Positions 7,771-16,278 of a stretch of DNA of 48,302 nt are shown one piece after another. Every line of letters begins with the position of its first letter. Positions within the stretch are counted from its first letter, which is position 1. The DNA is from Acidobacteriota bacterium (lineage in GTDB: Bacteria; Acidobacteriota; Terriglobia; Terriglobales; SCQP01): NCBI GenBank assembly GCA_027315185.1, contig DAHUYO010000018.1, positions 1-48,302 of the forward strand. The letters run 5' to 3'. The notes below the pieces were generated by a model. It did no database searches, was not told where the DNA came from, and saw only the letters and a list, made by a program, of their open reading frames with translations. Made by a program: the position numbers and the translations under genes.

Positions 7771-9551
7771 GCACCGCCTCCCACGGCGCCCGGCCCGGCG
7801 TGCTGCCACCCGGCGCCGGCGCGGAACAGGCCAACCGCCGCGCGGCCCGCAAATGGGCGGCGGTGCGCGAGGAACGCCTATTCCTCTTCCTGGCCATCGT
7901 CATCGGCGTCATCGCCGGCCTGGCCGTGGTCTGCTTCCGCGTGGTGATCGGCTGGCTGCAGCTCTATCTGCTGGGCAGCCCGCTGACTCCCTTGGCGCAC
8001 CGCCTTCCGCTGGTGCCGGCGCTGGTCGGCTTGGTGATCGGCGCCTTGCTGGTGCTGGTCTTTTCCGGCGCCCGCGGCAGCGGCGTCAACCAGACCAAGG
8101 CGGCGCTGTACATCTACGACGGCTACATTCCGTTCCGCACCGTGGTGGGCAAATTCATCACCTCGGCGCTGGCCATCGGCAGCGGGCAGTCCCTGGGGCC
8201 GGAGGATCCGTCCATCCAAATGGGCGCCGGGCTGGCGTCGCTGGTGGGGCGCAAGCTCAAGTTAAGCCGCGCGCGCATGCGCCTGCTCGCCCCGTTGGGC
8301 GCCGCCGCCGGATTGGCCGCCGCCTTCAACGCCCCCATCGCGTCCATCCTCTTCGTCATCGAAGAGGTCATCGGCCAGTGGAGCATGAGCATTCTCAGCG
8401 CCGTGGTGCTCTCGGCGGTGGCCGGCACGGTCGTGGAGCGGTGGTTTCTGGGGGCGCATTCGCTGTTCACCGTCCCGCCCTTCGAACTGCGCAACCCGGT
8501 GGAACTGGCGGCCTACGCCGGCCTGGGCGTCGTCGGCGGCTTCGCCTCCCTGGCCTTCGTCAAGGCCGTGATCTGGCTGCGGCCGAAGCTGAAGGCCATG
8601 CCGCGGTGGACGCAATATTTTCAGCCGGCGATCGGCGGATTGCTGGTGGGCATCATCGCCATTTGGTATCCGCAGGTGCTCGGCGCCGGCTACATCATCA
8701 TTAACCAGGCGTTGCACGCGCAGTTCCTCTGGACCACGCTGGCGATTCTGGCGGTGATGAAAATCCTGGCCACGTTGTTCTCCTTCACCAGCGGAACTCC
8801 CGGCGGCATGTTCGCCCCGACGCTGGTCATCGGCGCCCTGGTGGGCGGCGCGGTGGGCGGCTTCGAGCACCTGCTGTTTCCCCATATCGCCGCCGGCGTC
8901 AGCGCCTATGTGATGGTGGGCATGGGGGTGGCGTTCGCCGGCATCCTGCGGGCGCCGATGACCTCGGTCTTCATGATCATTGAGATCAGCGGCAGCTATA
9001 CCGTGGTGCTGCCGCTGCTGATCGCCAACTCCATCGCCTTCTTCATCTCCCGCAGCTTCCAGCACACTCCCATCTTCGATGCACTGACGCACCAAGATGG
9101 CCTCGACCTGCCGTCGATGGAGGAGCGGCGCGAGGAGGAGGTGCTGCACGTGGAGGACGCCATGCAGCCGCCGACGTCCCCGGTGTTGCAATGGTCGGAT
9201 ACGGTGGCCTCCGCGCTGACTGCGGCCGGGGATAATGCCTTCGTGCTGGTGCATGGCGGCGGCGCCCGCTGGGCCGGCATTCCCACCGCGCGCCTGGCCG
9301 CCCTGGTGAAGGACGGCATGGGCCAGCACCGGTTGGGCGAGGTTCTGGCGGCGTCGCGGCTGCCCACGCTGCATCCCGACGAACCGCTGGAGATGTTCCT
9401 GCGCGAAGCCGGAGATGCGCCGCTGTTGCCCGTCGTTCACCGCGCCGACGACCGGCTGCTGGGCATCGCCACCCTCAGCGGCGTCCTGGCCACCTACCGC
9501 CACGCCGACACGCCGGTGCCCGCGATGCAATCCCAAAAGGGACTCGCTTAG
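7767..9551 (+). CDS. ClC-family chloride channel/antiporter with C-terminal CBS-like region
   Basis: This is a 594-residue ClC protein. The three ion-pathway signatures are present in order: GSGVN (residues 104-108, in place of the common GSGIP), GPEDP (144-148, in place of GREGP but keeping the gating glutamate, Glu146) and GGMFAP (346-351). FNAPIASILFVIEE matches helix G-H including the internal glutamate region. About ten further hydrophobic helices lie between residues 35 and 435, and the last 140 residues, beginning near EVLHVEDAM, fit a CBS-domain pair. ClC proteins conduct chloride or exchange it for protons at the inner membrane. Whether this is a channel or an exchanger cannot be decided here. 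The ATG overlaps the stop of the TPR gene by four bases. Confidence 0.9.
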   Translation: MSTASHGARPGVLPPGAGAEQANRRAARKWAAVREERLFLFLAIVIGVIAGLAVVCFRVVIGWLQLYLLGSPLTPLAHRLPLVPALVGLVIGALLVLVFSGARGSGVNQTKAALYIYDGYIPFRTVVGKFITSALAIGSGQSLGPEDPSIQMGAGLASLVGRKLKLSRARMRLLAPLGAAAGLAAAFNAPIASILFVIEEVIGQWSMSILSAVVLSAVAGTVVERWFLGAHSLFTVPPFELRNPVELAAYAGLGVVGGFASLAFVKAVIWLRPKLKAMPRWTQYFQPAIGGLLVGIIAIWYPQVLGAGYIIINQALHAQFLWTTLAILAVMKILATLFSFTSGTPGGMFAPTLVIGALVGGAVGGFEHLLFPHIAAGVSAYVMVGMGVAFAGILRAPMTSVFMIIEISGSYTVVLPLLIANSIAFFISRSFQHTPIFDALTHQDGLDLPSMEERREEEVLHVEDAMQPPTSPVLQWSDTVASALTAAGDNAFVLVHGGGARWAGIPTARLAALVKDGMGQHRLGEVLAASRLPTLHPDEPLEMFLREAGDAPLLPVVHRADDRLLGIATLSGVLATYRHADTPVPAMQSQKGLA

Positions 9552-10253
9552 CCGCAGCGCGCCTGCCGGCGGCGTCCCCGCCTCCCGTTCCGATTTCCCG
9601 CCGCACGGTCGCGCCGCTTGCCCGGGGAAATGTCCCCGCCAACAGGCCGCGGCGCCCCGCCGGGGCGGTTCGGAGCGCTGGCGGGCCGCCGCGGGATTGC
9701 GGAAACCGCGTGCGGGCCCGCCGCGCGGCCGCACCGGCGCGCGACATCCAAACACGCGCCGCCGTGCCGCGCCGGTGCAGTCGCTGCCTGTCCCTCCGGA
9801 CAGGCGCCTGTACCGGAACTGTCCCGCAGCGCCGCGATGAACCCGCCGGCCTGAACCGTTGTACCGATCTCCCCCGGAATGTCACAGCGGAGCTGCGCCA
9901 TGCCCTTGGGGAACATTTGCCCGTGTCCAGATGACCGGCTCGCCGCCGGAGCGAACGCCACGGGTCGGCAAGATGCCGGTTTGCGGCGCTCCAACCCCAG
10001 CCGGGCCCCCGTAAGTCTTTTGTTATCTGGCCGGCCGTCTTTGGTCCCCCAACTGCGGAATAGCTCGTCCAGAGGACAGGTGACAATGTGCATGGCGGCA
10101 ACAAGGACAGGGCGGCGGAATCGGACCGTCCTGTTTTCCGGGCAGGCGGGCGGGCCGCGCCCGGTCCACGACGGCCGCGGGGCCAGTTGCAGCCGCGGGG
10201 AAGGCTGTGCGGATAATGCCGGCAGTTGTTCCCCCCGGGTCTGGAGGCAGGCG
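9552..10253. other. 700-bp gene-free stretch with hairpins
   Basis: I see no convincing gene here: the open frames on either strand are long only because of high GC and have no family resemblance. It holds a 7-bp stem with a 4-base loop (CCTGTCC / GGACAGG, 9787-9804) shortly after the ClC gene and a second hairpin with a T run at 10107-10137. The element GGACAGG recurs at 10074-10080 and 10105-10111. TGTTATCT at 10021-10028 is a possible extended -10. The far end carries GGAGG that serves the first pilin gene. Confidence 0.55.
10107..10137 (+). terminator. hairpin with T run upstream of pilin cluster (terminator or attenuator)
   Basis: ACAGG at 10107-10111 pairs with CCTGT at 10130-10134; with an internal G-T pair, CGG/CCG extends it to a nine-pair stem around a ten-base loop, followed by TTT. 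It lies about 120 bases before the first pilin ATG. It could end transcription from the ClC run or attenuate the pilin genes. Pairing was checked by eye only. Confidence 0.4.
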
Positions 10254-10871
10254 ATGCAGCGCTCAGAACCGGAATCCACGGCAATCGCGCTTGGGGCTGC
10301 GCAGCGGCGGACCCAAGCCGGCTTCAGCCTGATGGAGGTTCTGATCGGCATCGTGGTCCTGTCCGCGATGATGGCGGTGGCCGTGGTTGCCTATCAGCAC
10401 ATGTGGCCGGGCATTCAGGCCAATGCGGCGATGGACGCGGTCGAATCGCAGTTGCAGATGGCGCGCCAGGATGCGCTGACGCAGCGCCGCACCTTCGAAG
10501 TCCAGTTTCAGCCGCCCGATCAGCTCACCGTTTCCCGCGTTGCGCTCAATGGCACGCTCACCGCCGAGCCCGCCTACACGCTGCCCTACGGCGCGACTTA
10601 CCAGCTCTTCGCCGGCCAGCCGGATACCCCCGACGCGCTCGGCAACAGCACGGCGATTGACTTCACCGACGTCAACGGCGGCGCGGGCGGCGACACGCTG
10701 CTGTTCCAAGCCGACGGCAGCGTGACCGATTTGGCCGGCGCCGACGTCAATGGCACGGTCTTTCTCGGCCTCACCGGCAACGCCGTTACGGCGCGCGCGG
10801 TGACGCTTTATGGCATTACCGGAATCCTGCATGGGTACACCTATGATGCGGCGACCAACAGCTTCCAATAG
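10254..10871 (+). CDS. type IV pseudopilin, FimT/GspH-like
   Basis: The 205-residue product has a class III (prepilin peptidase) signal: a leader ending QAG and then FSLMEVLIGIVVLSAMMAVAV, with the conserved Glu at position +5 of the mature protein. The leader is about 22 residues, and the rest is a beta-rich domain of the size seen in FimT/GspH minor pseudopilins. These proteins prime or cap type IV pili or type II secretion pseudopili at the inner membrane. The start is set by GGAGG six bases before the ATG, although the frame is open further upstream. It is the first of four consecutive prepilin-like genes. No pilus ATPase or assembly platform is in the window, so those functions must be encoded elsewhere. 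Confidence 0.85.
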   Translation: MQRSEPESTAIALGAAQRRTQAGFSLMEVLIGIVVLSAMMAVAVVAYQHMWPGIQANAAMDAVESQLQMARQDALTQRRTFEVQFQPPDQLTVSRVALNGTLTAEPAYTLPYGATYQLFAGQPDTPDALGNSTAIDFTDVNGGAGGDTLLFQADGSVTDLAGADVNGTVFLGLTGNAVTARAVTLYGITGILHGYTYDAATNSFQ

Positions 10872-10951
10872 CCGGAGCGGGCGGGGCGATAGGCGGCGCA
10901 TGGCTTCGTTGGTTCCGGGGCTCGGGCTCCTCACGTACATCCGTGTACGCT

Positions 10952-11047
10952 GCGGGCCCTCGCCCCGTCCCGCCTCGCCCTGCTTGCTTCTCGCCCCGCT
11001 CGGGCGTCACTGGCCGGGCGGGGGGGCACCCCGCGGAATTTCGCGGG
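10952..11047 (+). repeat. dispersed non-coding element, copy 1 (pairs with 25422-25541)
   Basis: Three blocks occur in the same order as in the gap after the MoaD-MoaE gene: GCGGGCCCTCGCCCCG, then GCTCGGGCG, then GGAATTTCGCGG. Spacing of the last two blocks is 37 here and 39 in the other copy. CCCGCG-gaattt-CGCGGG at the end can fold as a hairpin. It fills the gap between the first two pilin genes. Confidence 0.5.
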
Positions 11048-11088
11048 CTTCCTTCAGCCTGCACTACGCTCCGGCGTCCCACTCGGAC

Positions 11089-11697
11089 GTGGCGTCACCT
11101 CGTTCCCGCGGCGAACGCGCGGGCCGTCGCCAGCGGAGCGCCCGGGGCGCGCGGCGCGGCCGCGGCGGGGCCAGCGCCCAGCAACGGCGCAGCCAGGGCT
11201 TTTCCCTCATCGAGGTGGTCATGGCCAGCCTGGTGCTGACCATTGGCCTGCTGACGCTGGCCTACGGCTATGGCCAGGGATTGCAACTGGTTTCCACCAC
11301 GCAGGAAGAGGCCATCGCCCGCCAGAAGGCGCGCGAGGCGATGGAGGCGGTGCTGACCGCCCGCAACGACCAAGCCATCACCTTCCCCCAGATCGCCAAC
11401 GTCAGCCAGGGCGGCATCTTTTTGGATGGCTTCACCCCGCTGACCACCTTCGGCGCCGACGGACTGCCCAACACCGCCGATGACGGGCCGGCCGAGCAGA
11501 TCATCGAGCCCGGGCCCGACGGCATTTTGGGCACCAGCGATGACGTCACCCTCACGCTCAATCAGTTCCAGCGCCAGATCGCCATCACTTCGCTGTCGCC
11601 AACGCTGCGGCAGGTGGTGGTGACCGTCGAGTATACGACCGGGCGCGGCGTCACCCGCTCGGTCACCTTGGAGACTTATGTTTCGGCCTACTCCTAA
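11089..11697 (+). CDS. type IV prepilin, PilV-like minor pilin with long leader
   Basis: The mature region begins at FSLIEVVMASLVLTIGLLTLAYGYG after SQG, a textbook prepilin peptidase site with Glu+5. The C-terminal part contains a short calcium-site-like repeat: LPNTADDGP and ILGTSDDVT share an acidic turn. The start is uncertain. No ATG, GTG or TTG lies close to the cleavage site, and the nearest in-frame start is the GTG used here, which gives a 37-residue leader almost entirely of Arg, Ala, Gly and Ser. No ribosome-binding site precedes it. The DNA coding for the leader carries a GC-rich repeat also found in the next two genes. Expected role: minor pilin in a PilV/PilW/PilX priming complex. 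The stop overlaps the next gene by 20 bases. Confidence 0.72.
   Translation: MASPRSRGERAGRRQRSARGARRGRGGASAQQRRSQGFSLIEVVMASLVLTIGLLTLAYGYGQGLQLVSTTQEEAIARQKAREAMEAVLTARNDQAITFPQIANVSQGGIFLDGFTPLTTFGADGLPNTADDGPAEQIIEPGPDGILGTSDDVTLTLNQFQRQIAITSLSPTLRQVVVTVEYTTGRGVTRSVTLETYVSAYS
11149..11178 (+). repeat. GC-rich repeat, copy 1, in PilV leader
   Basis: First 16 bases, GCGCGGCGCGGCCGCG, are identical to copy 2 at 11767 and one base different from copy 3 at 13015; the tail GGGGCCaGCGCC also matches in outline. It lies in the leader-coding part of the PilV-like gene. Confidence 0.6.
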
Positions 11698-12856
11698 TCC
11701 GCTGCCGCCCGCCGGCACGATGCGGCGCGACCGGTCCCGCGCGGGAGCGCCCGTCCTTTCCCGCGCGCGCGGCGCGGCCGCGCTGAAGCCCGCGCCCGGC
11801 AATGTCCGGTCGCCCCGCGCCCGCGGCCGCCGCGCCAGCCGCGGGCTCAGCTTGCTCGAGCTGCTCCTGGCGGCGGCGCTGACCGTCTTGATCTTGACGG
11901 TCGCATTCACCTTGATGGACCAGTTGCTCAACGTGGCGGGCGAGGCGACGCAAACCGCCGAGATGGACCAAAATCTGCAAGCCGCCGCCAACCTCATCGC
12001 CCAGGATCTGACGATGGCCGGCGCCGGCATCCCGATCGGCGGCATCCCGCTGCCCAGCAAGAACAACGCGCCGATGCCGGTGACCCGCCCGGGCATCGCC
12101 GGCATCTTGTTTCCCGCCACCAACCTGCAGATCTCCGCCATCACCCCCGGCTTTGGCTTGGGGCCGCCGCAGAGCGGCGCCACCGTGGACGACGCCTATG
12201 GCAGCGGCGCGCTCACCGACAGCGATGAAATCACCATCCTGGAGGTGGACAACCAGTCGCAGATCAGCGCCTATCCGCTGGCCAGCATCAATCCCTCGGG
12301 CAGCCAGATCACCTTTAACAGCAACACCAACTTCGGCTCCGGCCCCGAGGCCCTGGCCAAAGGCGATTTGATCTTGCTGGAGAACACCAACGGCTCGGCG
12401 CTGGGCATGATCACCAACCTCAATGGCGACCAAGCCGAGTTCGCCGCCAGCGACCCGCTCAACTTGAACCAGCCGTCGGCCGCTTCCGGCAACATCGCCA
12501 GTCTCGCCAGCGGCGGCAGCTATCCCAGCACCACCGCCTACCGAGTGGAGATGATCACCTATTACCTCGACTTCTCCGTCCCCAGCCGGCCGCGCCTGAT
12601 GCGGCAGATTGACGACCATACGGCCCAGCCGGTCGCCACCGGCATCACCGGCCTGCAATTCAGCTATGACCTTGCCGACGGCAAAACCGTGGACGACCGC
12701 AATCCCGCCAACGCCAATCAGATCCGGCAGGTCAACATCGTCATCTCCGGGCGCTCGGCGGAGCCATCGCTGAAGACCCATCAGTATTTCACCAACAGCA
12801 TCGCCACCGCCGTGGCGATCCGCAACCTGGAGTTCACCAACCATTACGCCAACTGA
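11678..12856 (+). CDS. type IV prepilin, PilW-like minor pilin
   Basis: The 392-residue protein has a prepilin signal with mature start LSLLELLLAAALTVLILTVAF after RRASRG, so the usual Phe at +1 is Leu and Glu+5 is kept. PilW proteins are the larger minor pilins and this size fits. The leader is about 56 residues, far longer than the common 6-30, and arginine-rich; a shorter start at the ATG at 11719 would still leave about 42. The gene overlaps the end of the PilV-like gene by 20 bases, implying coupled translation, and is followed by the PilX-like gene after 23 bases. The large soluble domain holds several asparagine- and serine-rich turns. The role in a minor-pilin complex is inferred from gene order. 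Confidence 0.8.
   Translation: MFRPTPNPLPPAGTMRRDRSRAGAPVLSRARGAAALKPAPGNVRSPRARGRRASRGLSLLELLLAAALTVLILTVAFTLMDQLLNVAGEATQTAEMDQNLQAAANLIAQDLTMAGAGIPIGGIPLPSKNNAPMPVTRPGIAGILFPATNLQISAITPGFGLGPPQSGATVDDAYGSGALTDSDEITILEVDNQSQISAYPLASINPSGSQITFNSNTNFGSGPEALAKGDLILLENTNGSALGMITNLNGDQAEFAASDPLNLNQPSAASGNIASLASGGSYPSTTAYRVEMITYYLDFSVPSRPRLMRQIDDHTAQPVATGITGLQFSYDLADGKTVDDRNPANANQIRQVNIVISGRSAEPSLKTHQYFTNSIATAVAIRNLEFTNHYAN
11767..11796 (+). repeat. GC-rich repeat, copy 2, in PilW leader
   Basis: Differs from copy 3 at only three of 30 positions by eye, and is read in a different frame from copies 1 and 3 relative to the protein. Located in the leader-coding part of the PilW-like gene. Confidence 0.65.
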
Positions 12857-12879
12857 CCGGCGTCGTGGCGGGAGGCCTT

Positions 12880-15800
12880 ATGCTGCAACATCCTTTGGAT
12901 ATTCACCGGACGATCGCGCGCGGCGGCAAGCTAGCGGCGGCCCAGGCCGCTGGGCCCGCGCCCCTTGTCCTGGGCGAACGGGGGCCCCGTGCCGACCAGG
13001 CAAGCAAGCGAGTCGCGCGGCGCAGCCGCGCTGGGGCCCGCGCCGATCATTTGCCCCACGCCGCCCGTCCGCGCCGCGCCTCGGCGGGCATTGCGCTGAT
13101 CACCGTGGTGATGATGACCGCGCTGTTCAGCCTGATGCTGGCGGGCTTCTTCCTGGTGGTAAACGGCGATCAAAAGGTCACCGCCAGCCAGCGCGATCAC
13201 ACCCAAACCTTCTATGGCGCCGAGGCCGGCGTGGAGAAGATGTCCTCCGATTTGGCCAGCTATTTCCAGAAGCACACCTCGCCGACCCTGACCGAGCTGC
13301 AAAGCGCCCTGACCACCCCGGCGGACCAGCCGGTCATTTCCGGCATCAGCTATCCCGCCGCCGGCGGCGACTTTCCCGACGGCGGCTACAGCATCGCCGC
13401 GGCCACGCCGGCCGCCGGCACGCCGGGTTGCGTCCAGTCCGGCGGCTTGTGGTCCTGCCCCGGCACCATCGGCGGCACCGGACCGTTGGCCGGGCTGCAA
13501 GGCGTGATTACCCCGCTGACGCTCAGCGTGGTGGCCCAAGGGGATGGCGCCAGCGAAGTGAAGATGTCCCGCGTGGTGCAGGAGGTGGCGGTGCCGGTCT
13601 TCGAGTTCGGCATCTTCTCCAACACCGATCTTTCGTTCTTCGCCGGCCCCAATTTCAACTTCGGCGGGCGCGTCCACGCCAACGGCAATTTGTATCTCGC
13701 CGAGCAGAGCGGCACCCTGACGCTGGGGGAAAAGGTCAGCACCGCCGGCGACGTCATTCGCACCGAGCTGGAAAATGGCTGTTCCACCGACGGCGGCGGC
13801 GGCGCCGCCGGCGCCACGCAGAGCGGCTGCCAGACCTACGAGGGCGCCGTGGACGTGGACACCGCGCCCAATACCTACCGCGCCCTGGGCATGACCGAAG
13901 GCAGCGTGACCGGCGGCCCCGGCAGCGCGCCCAATTCCAACTGGCAGACCATTTCGCTCACCGACTATAACGGCAACATCGTCAGCGGGACCACCGGCGG
14001 CAAGACGCTGAACATGGCTTTGGCCTTTTCCGGCGTTTCGCCGATCGAAATCGTCCGCCGGCCCTTGGCCAACGACTCCCCGACCGTCAGTCAGGCGCGG
14101 CTCTACAACCAGGCCAGCCTCATCGTCCTGCTTTCCGACAATCCGAATGAGCTGCCGCAGATCCAGGAGGCCAACGGCGGTCCCGCCGGCCCGGTGGCGC
14201 TGGACGCCAGCTTGATTCTCGATCAGCCGCTGAGCGCCACCCCGAACACCCCCGATCCCTGCCATCCCCCGGTGGCCGTTTCGTCCGGTCCCACCACCGC
14301 TCCCGGCTATCTGGCCCAGAATGGCTACGCCGATCCCGAGTGGCTTCCCGCCGGCGCGCCGCTGGTCGGCGGCTATTTGGAAGTGCTGATGCGCGACGCC
14401 AACGGCAATCTCCACAACGTGACCCAGGAAATCGTGGACCAGGGCATCGCCGCGCTCTATACCGGCGGCGGCTCCAGCCCCTCCTGGAGCGCGGCCAATA
14501 GCTGCTCCTACAACGGCCAGACCTACGATCCGATTTTGGAGCTGGAAAGCCTCCCCGTGGGCGACACCGCCCAAGCCTGCCAGATGACCACCTCCGGCTC
14601 CGGCTGGCGGAAGACCACCACCTACAACTGCGACACCCTCGGCGATGAAACCGCCACGGATTACATCCCGCTGTCCATGTATGACCCGCGGGAAGGCGAA
14701 CAGCAGGACGTCAGCCAGAGTGGCCTGGCGCTCAATGGCGTGATGGGCATCGTGCAGCTCAACGTCGGCAATCTCCAGAAATGGTTCGCCGGCCAAATTG
14801 CCAGCGATACCGTCTTCGGCGACAGCGGCGTCAACGCCCTGAACAACGGCGGCTACATCGTCTACTTCTCCGATCGCCGCGGCCTGCGCCTGGCCGGCAG
14901 CGGCGGCGTCGGCCAGAACCAGGAATGCGCCACAGTCAACGGCTCGCTGGACTGCGGCTTCTATGGCGACAACGGCAACGTCGCCGCCAACATTTCCAAC
15001 GGCATTCCCGACACCGCGTATTGCACCGCCGGCTGCACCAATAGTCCGGGCGATGAGGCGCCCAGCGAGGAACTGTACGATTACACGGCGCCCGGACAGG
15101 GCCCGGTGGCGCCGCAGACGGCGTGTAGTTTCAACCCGCTGACGCAGAACTGCTGGGGCGCATGGCTGGACAGCAGCACCCAGAACCTGACGCCCTGGAC
15201 CCGCGTCACCGCCCAGCAGGCCGAGGACAATCCGCCCATTTTCTTCCGCCGCGCGCTGCGGCTGGCGGACGGGCAGCTGGGCAGCCTTCCGCCGCTGGCG
15301 ACGGCGGATTGCGGCTCGGCCACCGCCGGCGGTTTCACCGTCGCCAGCGAAAATCCCGTCTACGTTTGGGGCAACTACAACGCCCTGTACAGCGACGTCA
15401 ATTTCGGCACCACGCCGCCTACCTTCCAAGATGCCGGCGGCTGCCATGTGCCCGCGGCGATTCTCGCCGACGGGGTCACCGTGCTTTCCAGCAACTGGAC
15501 CGACGGGGAAAGCTTCAACTCCCCCGACAGCCCCGGCGGCCGTCCCGCCGCCAGCACCGCCTATCGCATGGCGGTCTTGGGCGGCACCAACGCCAGCTTC
15601 TTGCGCACCAACAGCGGCACCGCGCACGACTTCGGCACCGATGGCGGCGTGCACAACTTCCTGCGCTTTTTGGAGAACTGGAGCGGACAGACGCTGGCCT
15701 ATGACGGTTCCATGGTGGAGATGTTCCATTCCGTCCAGGCCACCGGCGTCTACAAATGCTGCACCGTGGTCTACGGCGCGCCCAACCGCGCCTTCCAGTT

Positions 15801-15903
15801 CGACACGGATTTCAACAGCATCACCACCCTGCCCCCCGGCACGCCGCGATTCACCGATGTCAACGCCCTCTCGTTCCAGCAGGACCTCCTGCCCAACGAA
15901 TAG
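12880..15903 (+). CDS. very large PilX-type minor pilin
   Basis: The 1,007-residue product begins with a leader of about 60 residues and then a hydrophobic helix (GIALITVVMMTALFSLMLAGFFLVV) followed by DQKVTASQRDHTQTFYGAEAGVEK, which is the PilX N-terminal pattern (acidic 'AEAG' turn). PilX of pseudomonads is under 200 residues, so most of this protein is an added extracellular domain. That domain opens with VFEFGIFSNTDLSFF and HANGNLYLAEQSGTLTLG, a layout I associate with large acidobacterial and deltaproteobacterial PilX proteins, and contains paired cysteines that may form disulfides. I chose the ATG with GGAGG four bases upstream over a GTG 15 bases earlier. The mature +5 Glu typical of pilins is absent, which is usual for PilX-like proteins. 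A possible adhesin function is inference. Confidence 0.8.
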   Translation: MLQHPLDIHRTIARGGKLAAAQAAGPAPLVLGERGPRADQASKRVARRSRAGARADHLPHAARPRRASAGIALITVVMMTALFSLMLAGFFLVVNGDQKVTASQRDHTQTFYGAEAGVEKMSSDLASYFQKHTSPTLTELQSALTTPADQPVISGISYPAAGGDFPDGGYSIAAATPAAGTPGCVQSGGLWSCPGTIGGTGPLAGLQGVITPLTLSVVAQGDGASEVKMSRVVQEVAVPVFEFGIFSNTDLSFFAGPNFNFGGRVHANGNLYLAEQSGTLTLGEKVSTAGDVIRTELENGCSTDGGGGAAGATQSGCQTYEGAVDVDTAPNTYRALGMTEGSVTGGPGSAPNSNWQTISLTDYNGNIVSGTTGGKTLNMALAFSGVSPIEIVRRPLANDSPTVSQARLYNQASLIVLLSDNPNELPQIQEANGGPAGPVALDASLILDQPLSATPNTPDPCHPPVAVSSGPTTAPGYLAQNGYADPEWLPAGAPLVGGYLEVLMRDANGNLHNVTQEIVDQGIAALYTGGGSSPSWSAANSCSYNGQTYDPILELESLPVGDTAQACQMTTSGSGWRKTTTYNCDTLGDETATDYIPLSMYDPREGEQQDVSQSGLALNGVMGIVQLNVGNLQKWFAGQIASDTVFGDSGVNALNNGGYIVYFSDRRGLRLAGSGGVGQNQECATVNGSLDCGFYGDNGNVAANISNGIPDTAYCTAGCTNSPGDEAPSEELYDYTAPGQGPVAPQTACSFNPLTQNCWGAWLDSSTQNLTPWTRVTAQQAEDNPPIFFRRALRLADGQLGSLPPLATADCGSATAGGFTVASENPVYVWGNYNALYSDVNFGTTPPTFQDAGGCHVPAAILADGVTVLSSNWTDGESFNSPDSPGGRPAASTAYRMAVLGGTNASFLRTNSGTAHDFGTDGGVHNFLRFLENWSGQTLAYDGSMVEMFHSVQATGVYKCCTVVYGAPNRAFQFDTDFNSITTLPPGTPRFTDVNALSFQQDLLPNE
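13015..13044 (+). repeat. GC-rich repeat, copy 3, in PilX leader
   Basis: GCGCGGCGCAGCCGCGCTGG followed by GGCCCGCGCC; near-identical to copy 2. Located just before the transmembrane segment of the PilX-like protein. Confidence 0.65.
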
Positions 15904-15955
15904 CGGACGGGAGCGCCGGCATCCTGCCGGCCTCATGCCCGCGCGGCCCCGGGGC

Positions 15956-15972
15956 GCGGGCGGCTCGCCCGC
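15956..15972. repeat. hairpin repeat, copy 1 (pairs with 24277-24293)
   Basis: GCGGGC-GGCTC-GCCCGC forms a perfect six-pair stem. Copy 2 has GCGGAC and GTCCGC with the same five-base loop, so both strands of the stem changed together. Confidence 0.6.
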
Positions 15973-15977
15973 AAAGA

Positions 15978-16002
15978 GGGATGGGCGTCCCCGCCTGTCC
16001 GC
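15978..16002 (+). repeat. dispersed repeat, copy A (GGGATGGGCGTCC...)
   Basis: GGGATGGGCGTCC followed by CCGCCTGTCCGC; matches the copy at 16072-16105 with one difference over the shared part. Confidence 0.6.
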
Positions 16003-16071
16003 GTTTCGGCGGCCGGGCACGGCGGCCCCGCTGGGCAGCCGGGACGGCTAACCTACTGGCGCGCTTGCAGC

Positions 16072-16105
16072 GGAGAAAGTGGGATGGGCGTCCTCGCCTG
16101 TCCGC
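16072..16105 (+). repeat. dispersed repeat, copy B
   Basis: Begins GGAGAAAGTGGGATGGGC and ends CGCCTGTCCGC. The longer form, including GGAGAAA, matches the copy at 44951-44986. Confidence 0.6.
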
Positions 16106-16278
16106 CCCGCGCCCCGCCCGGCCGCGCCGCAACCCAATCTTCAAGTTGGCCCGGAGAACGGACGCTGCCCCGGGGCCACGGGCCGCCCGTCCATAGACAG
16201 CGCCGCGCATCGCCGCGCTCCCCTGGGCCGGGGACAGGCCCCTTGGGCCCGTGGCCTCCCAATAGGGAGTGCCATGTG

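Larger units (their letters stand above)
15904..16278. other. 375-bp gap with repeats between pilin cluster and island
   Basis: No gene is visible. The gap separates the convergent PilX gene and the minus-strand island and carries a hairpin (15956-15972) and two copies of a dispersed repeat (15978-16002 and 16072-16105). A small open frame starting at 16301 on the minus strand begins at the counterpart of the start codon used by the Cys-rich gene in the other duplicate, but its sequence is unrelated low-complexity. Confidence 0.6.

Noticed and set aside
9548-10351. A 267-residue minus-strand open frame in the gap before the pilin genes.
   Set aside because: Low-complexity composition, no ribosome site, no recognised motif, and it overlaps the first pilin gene.
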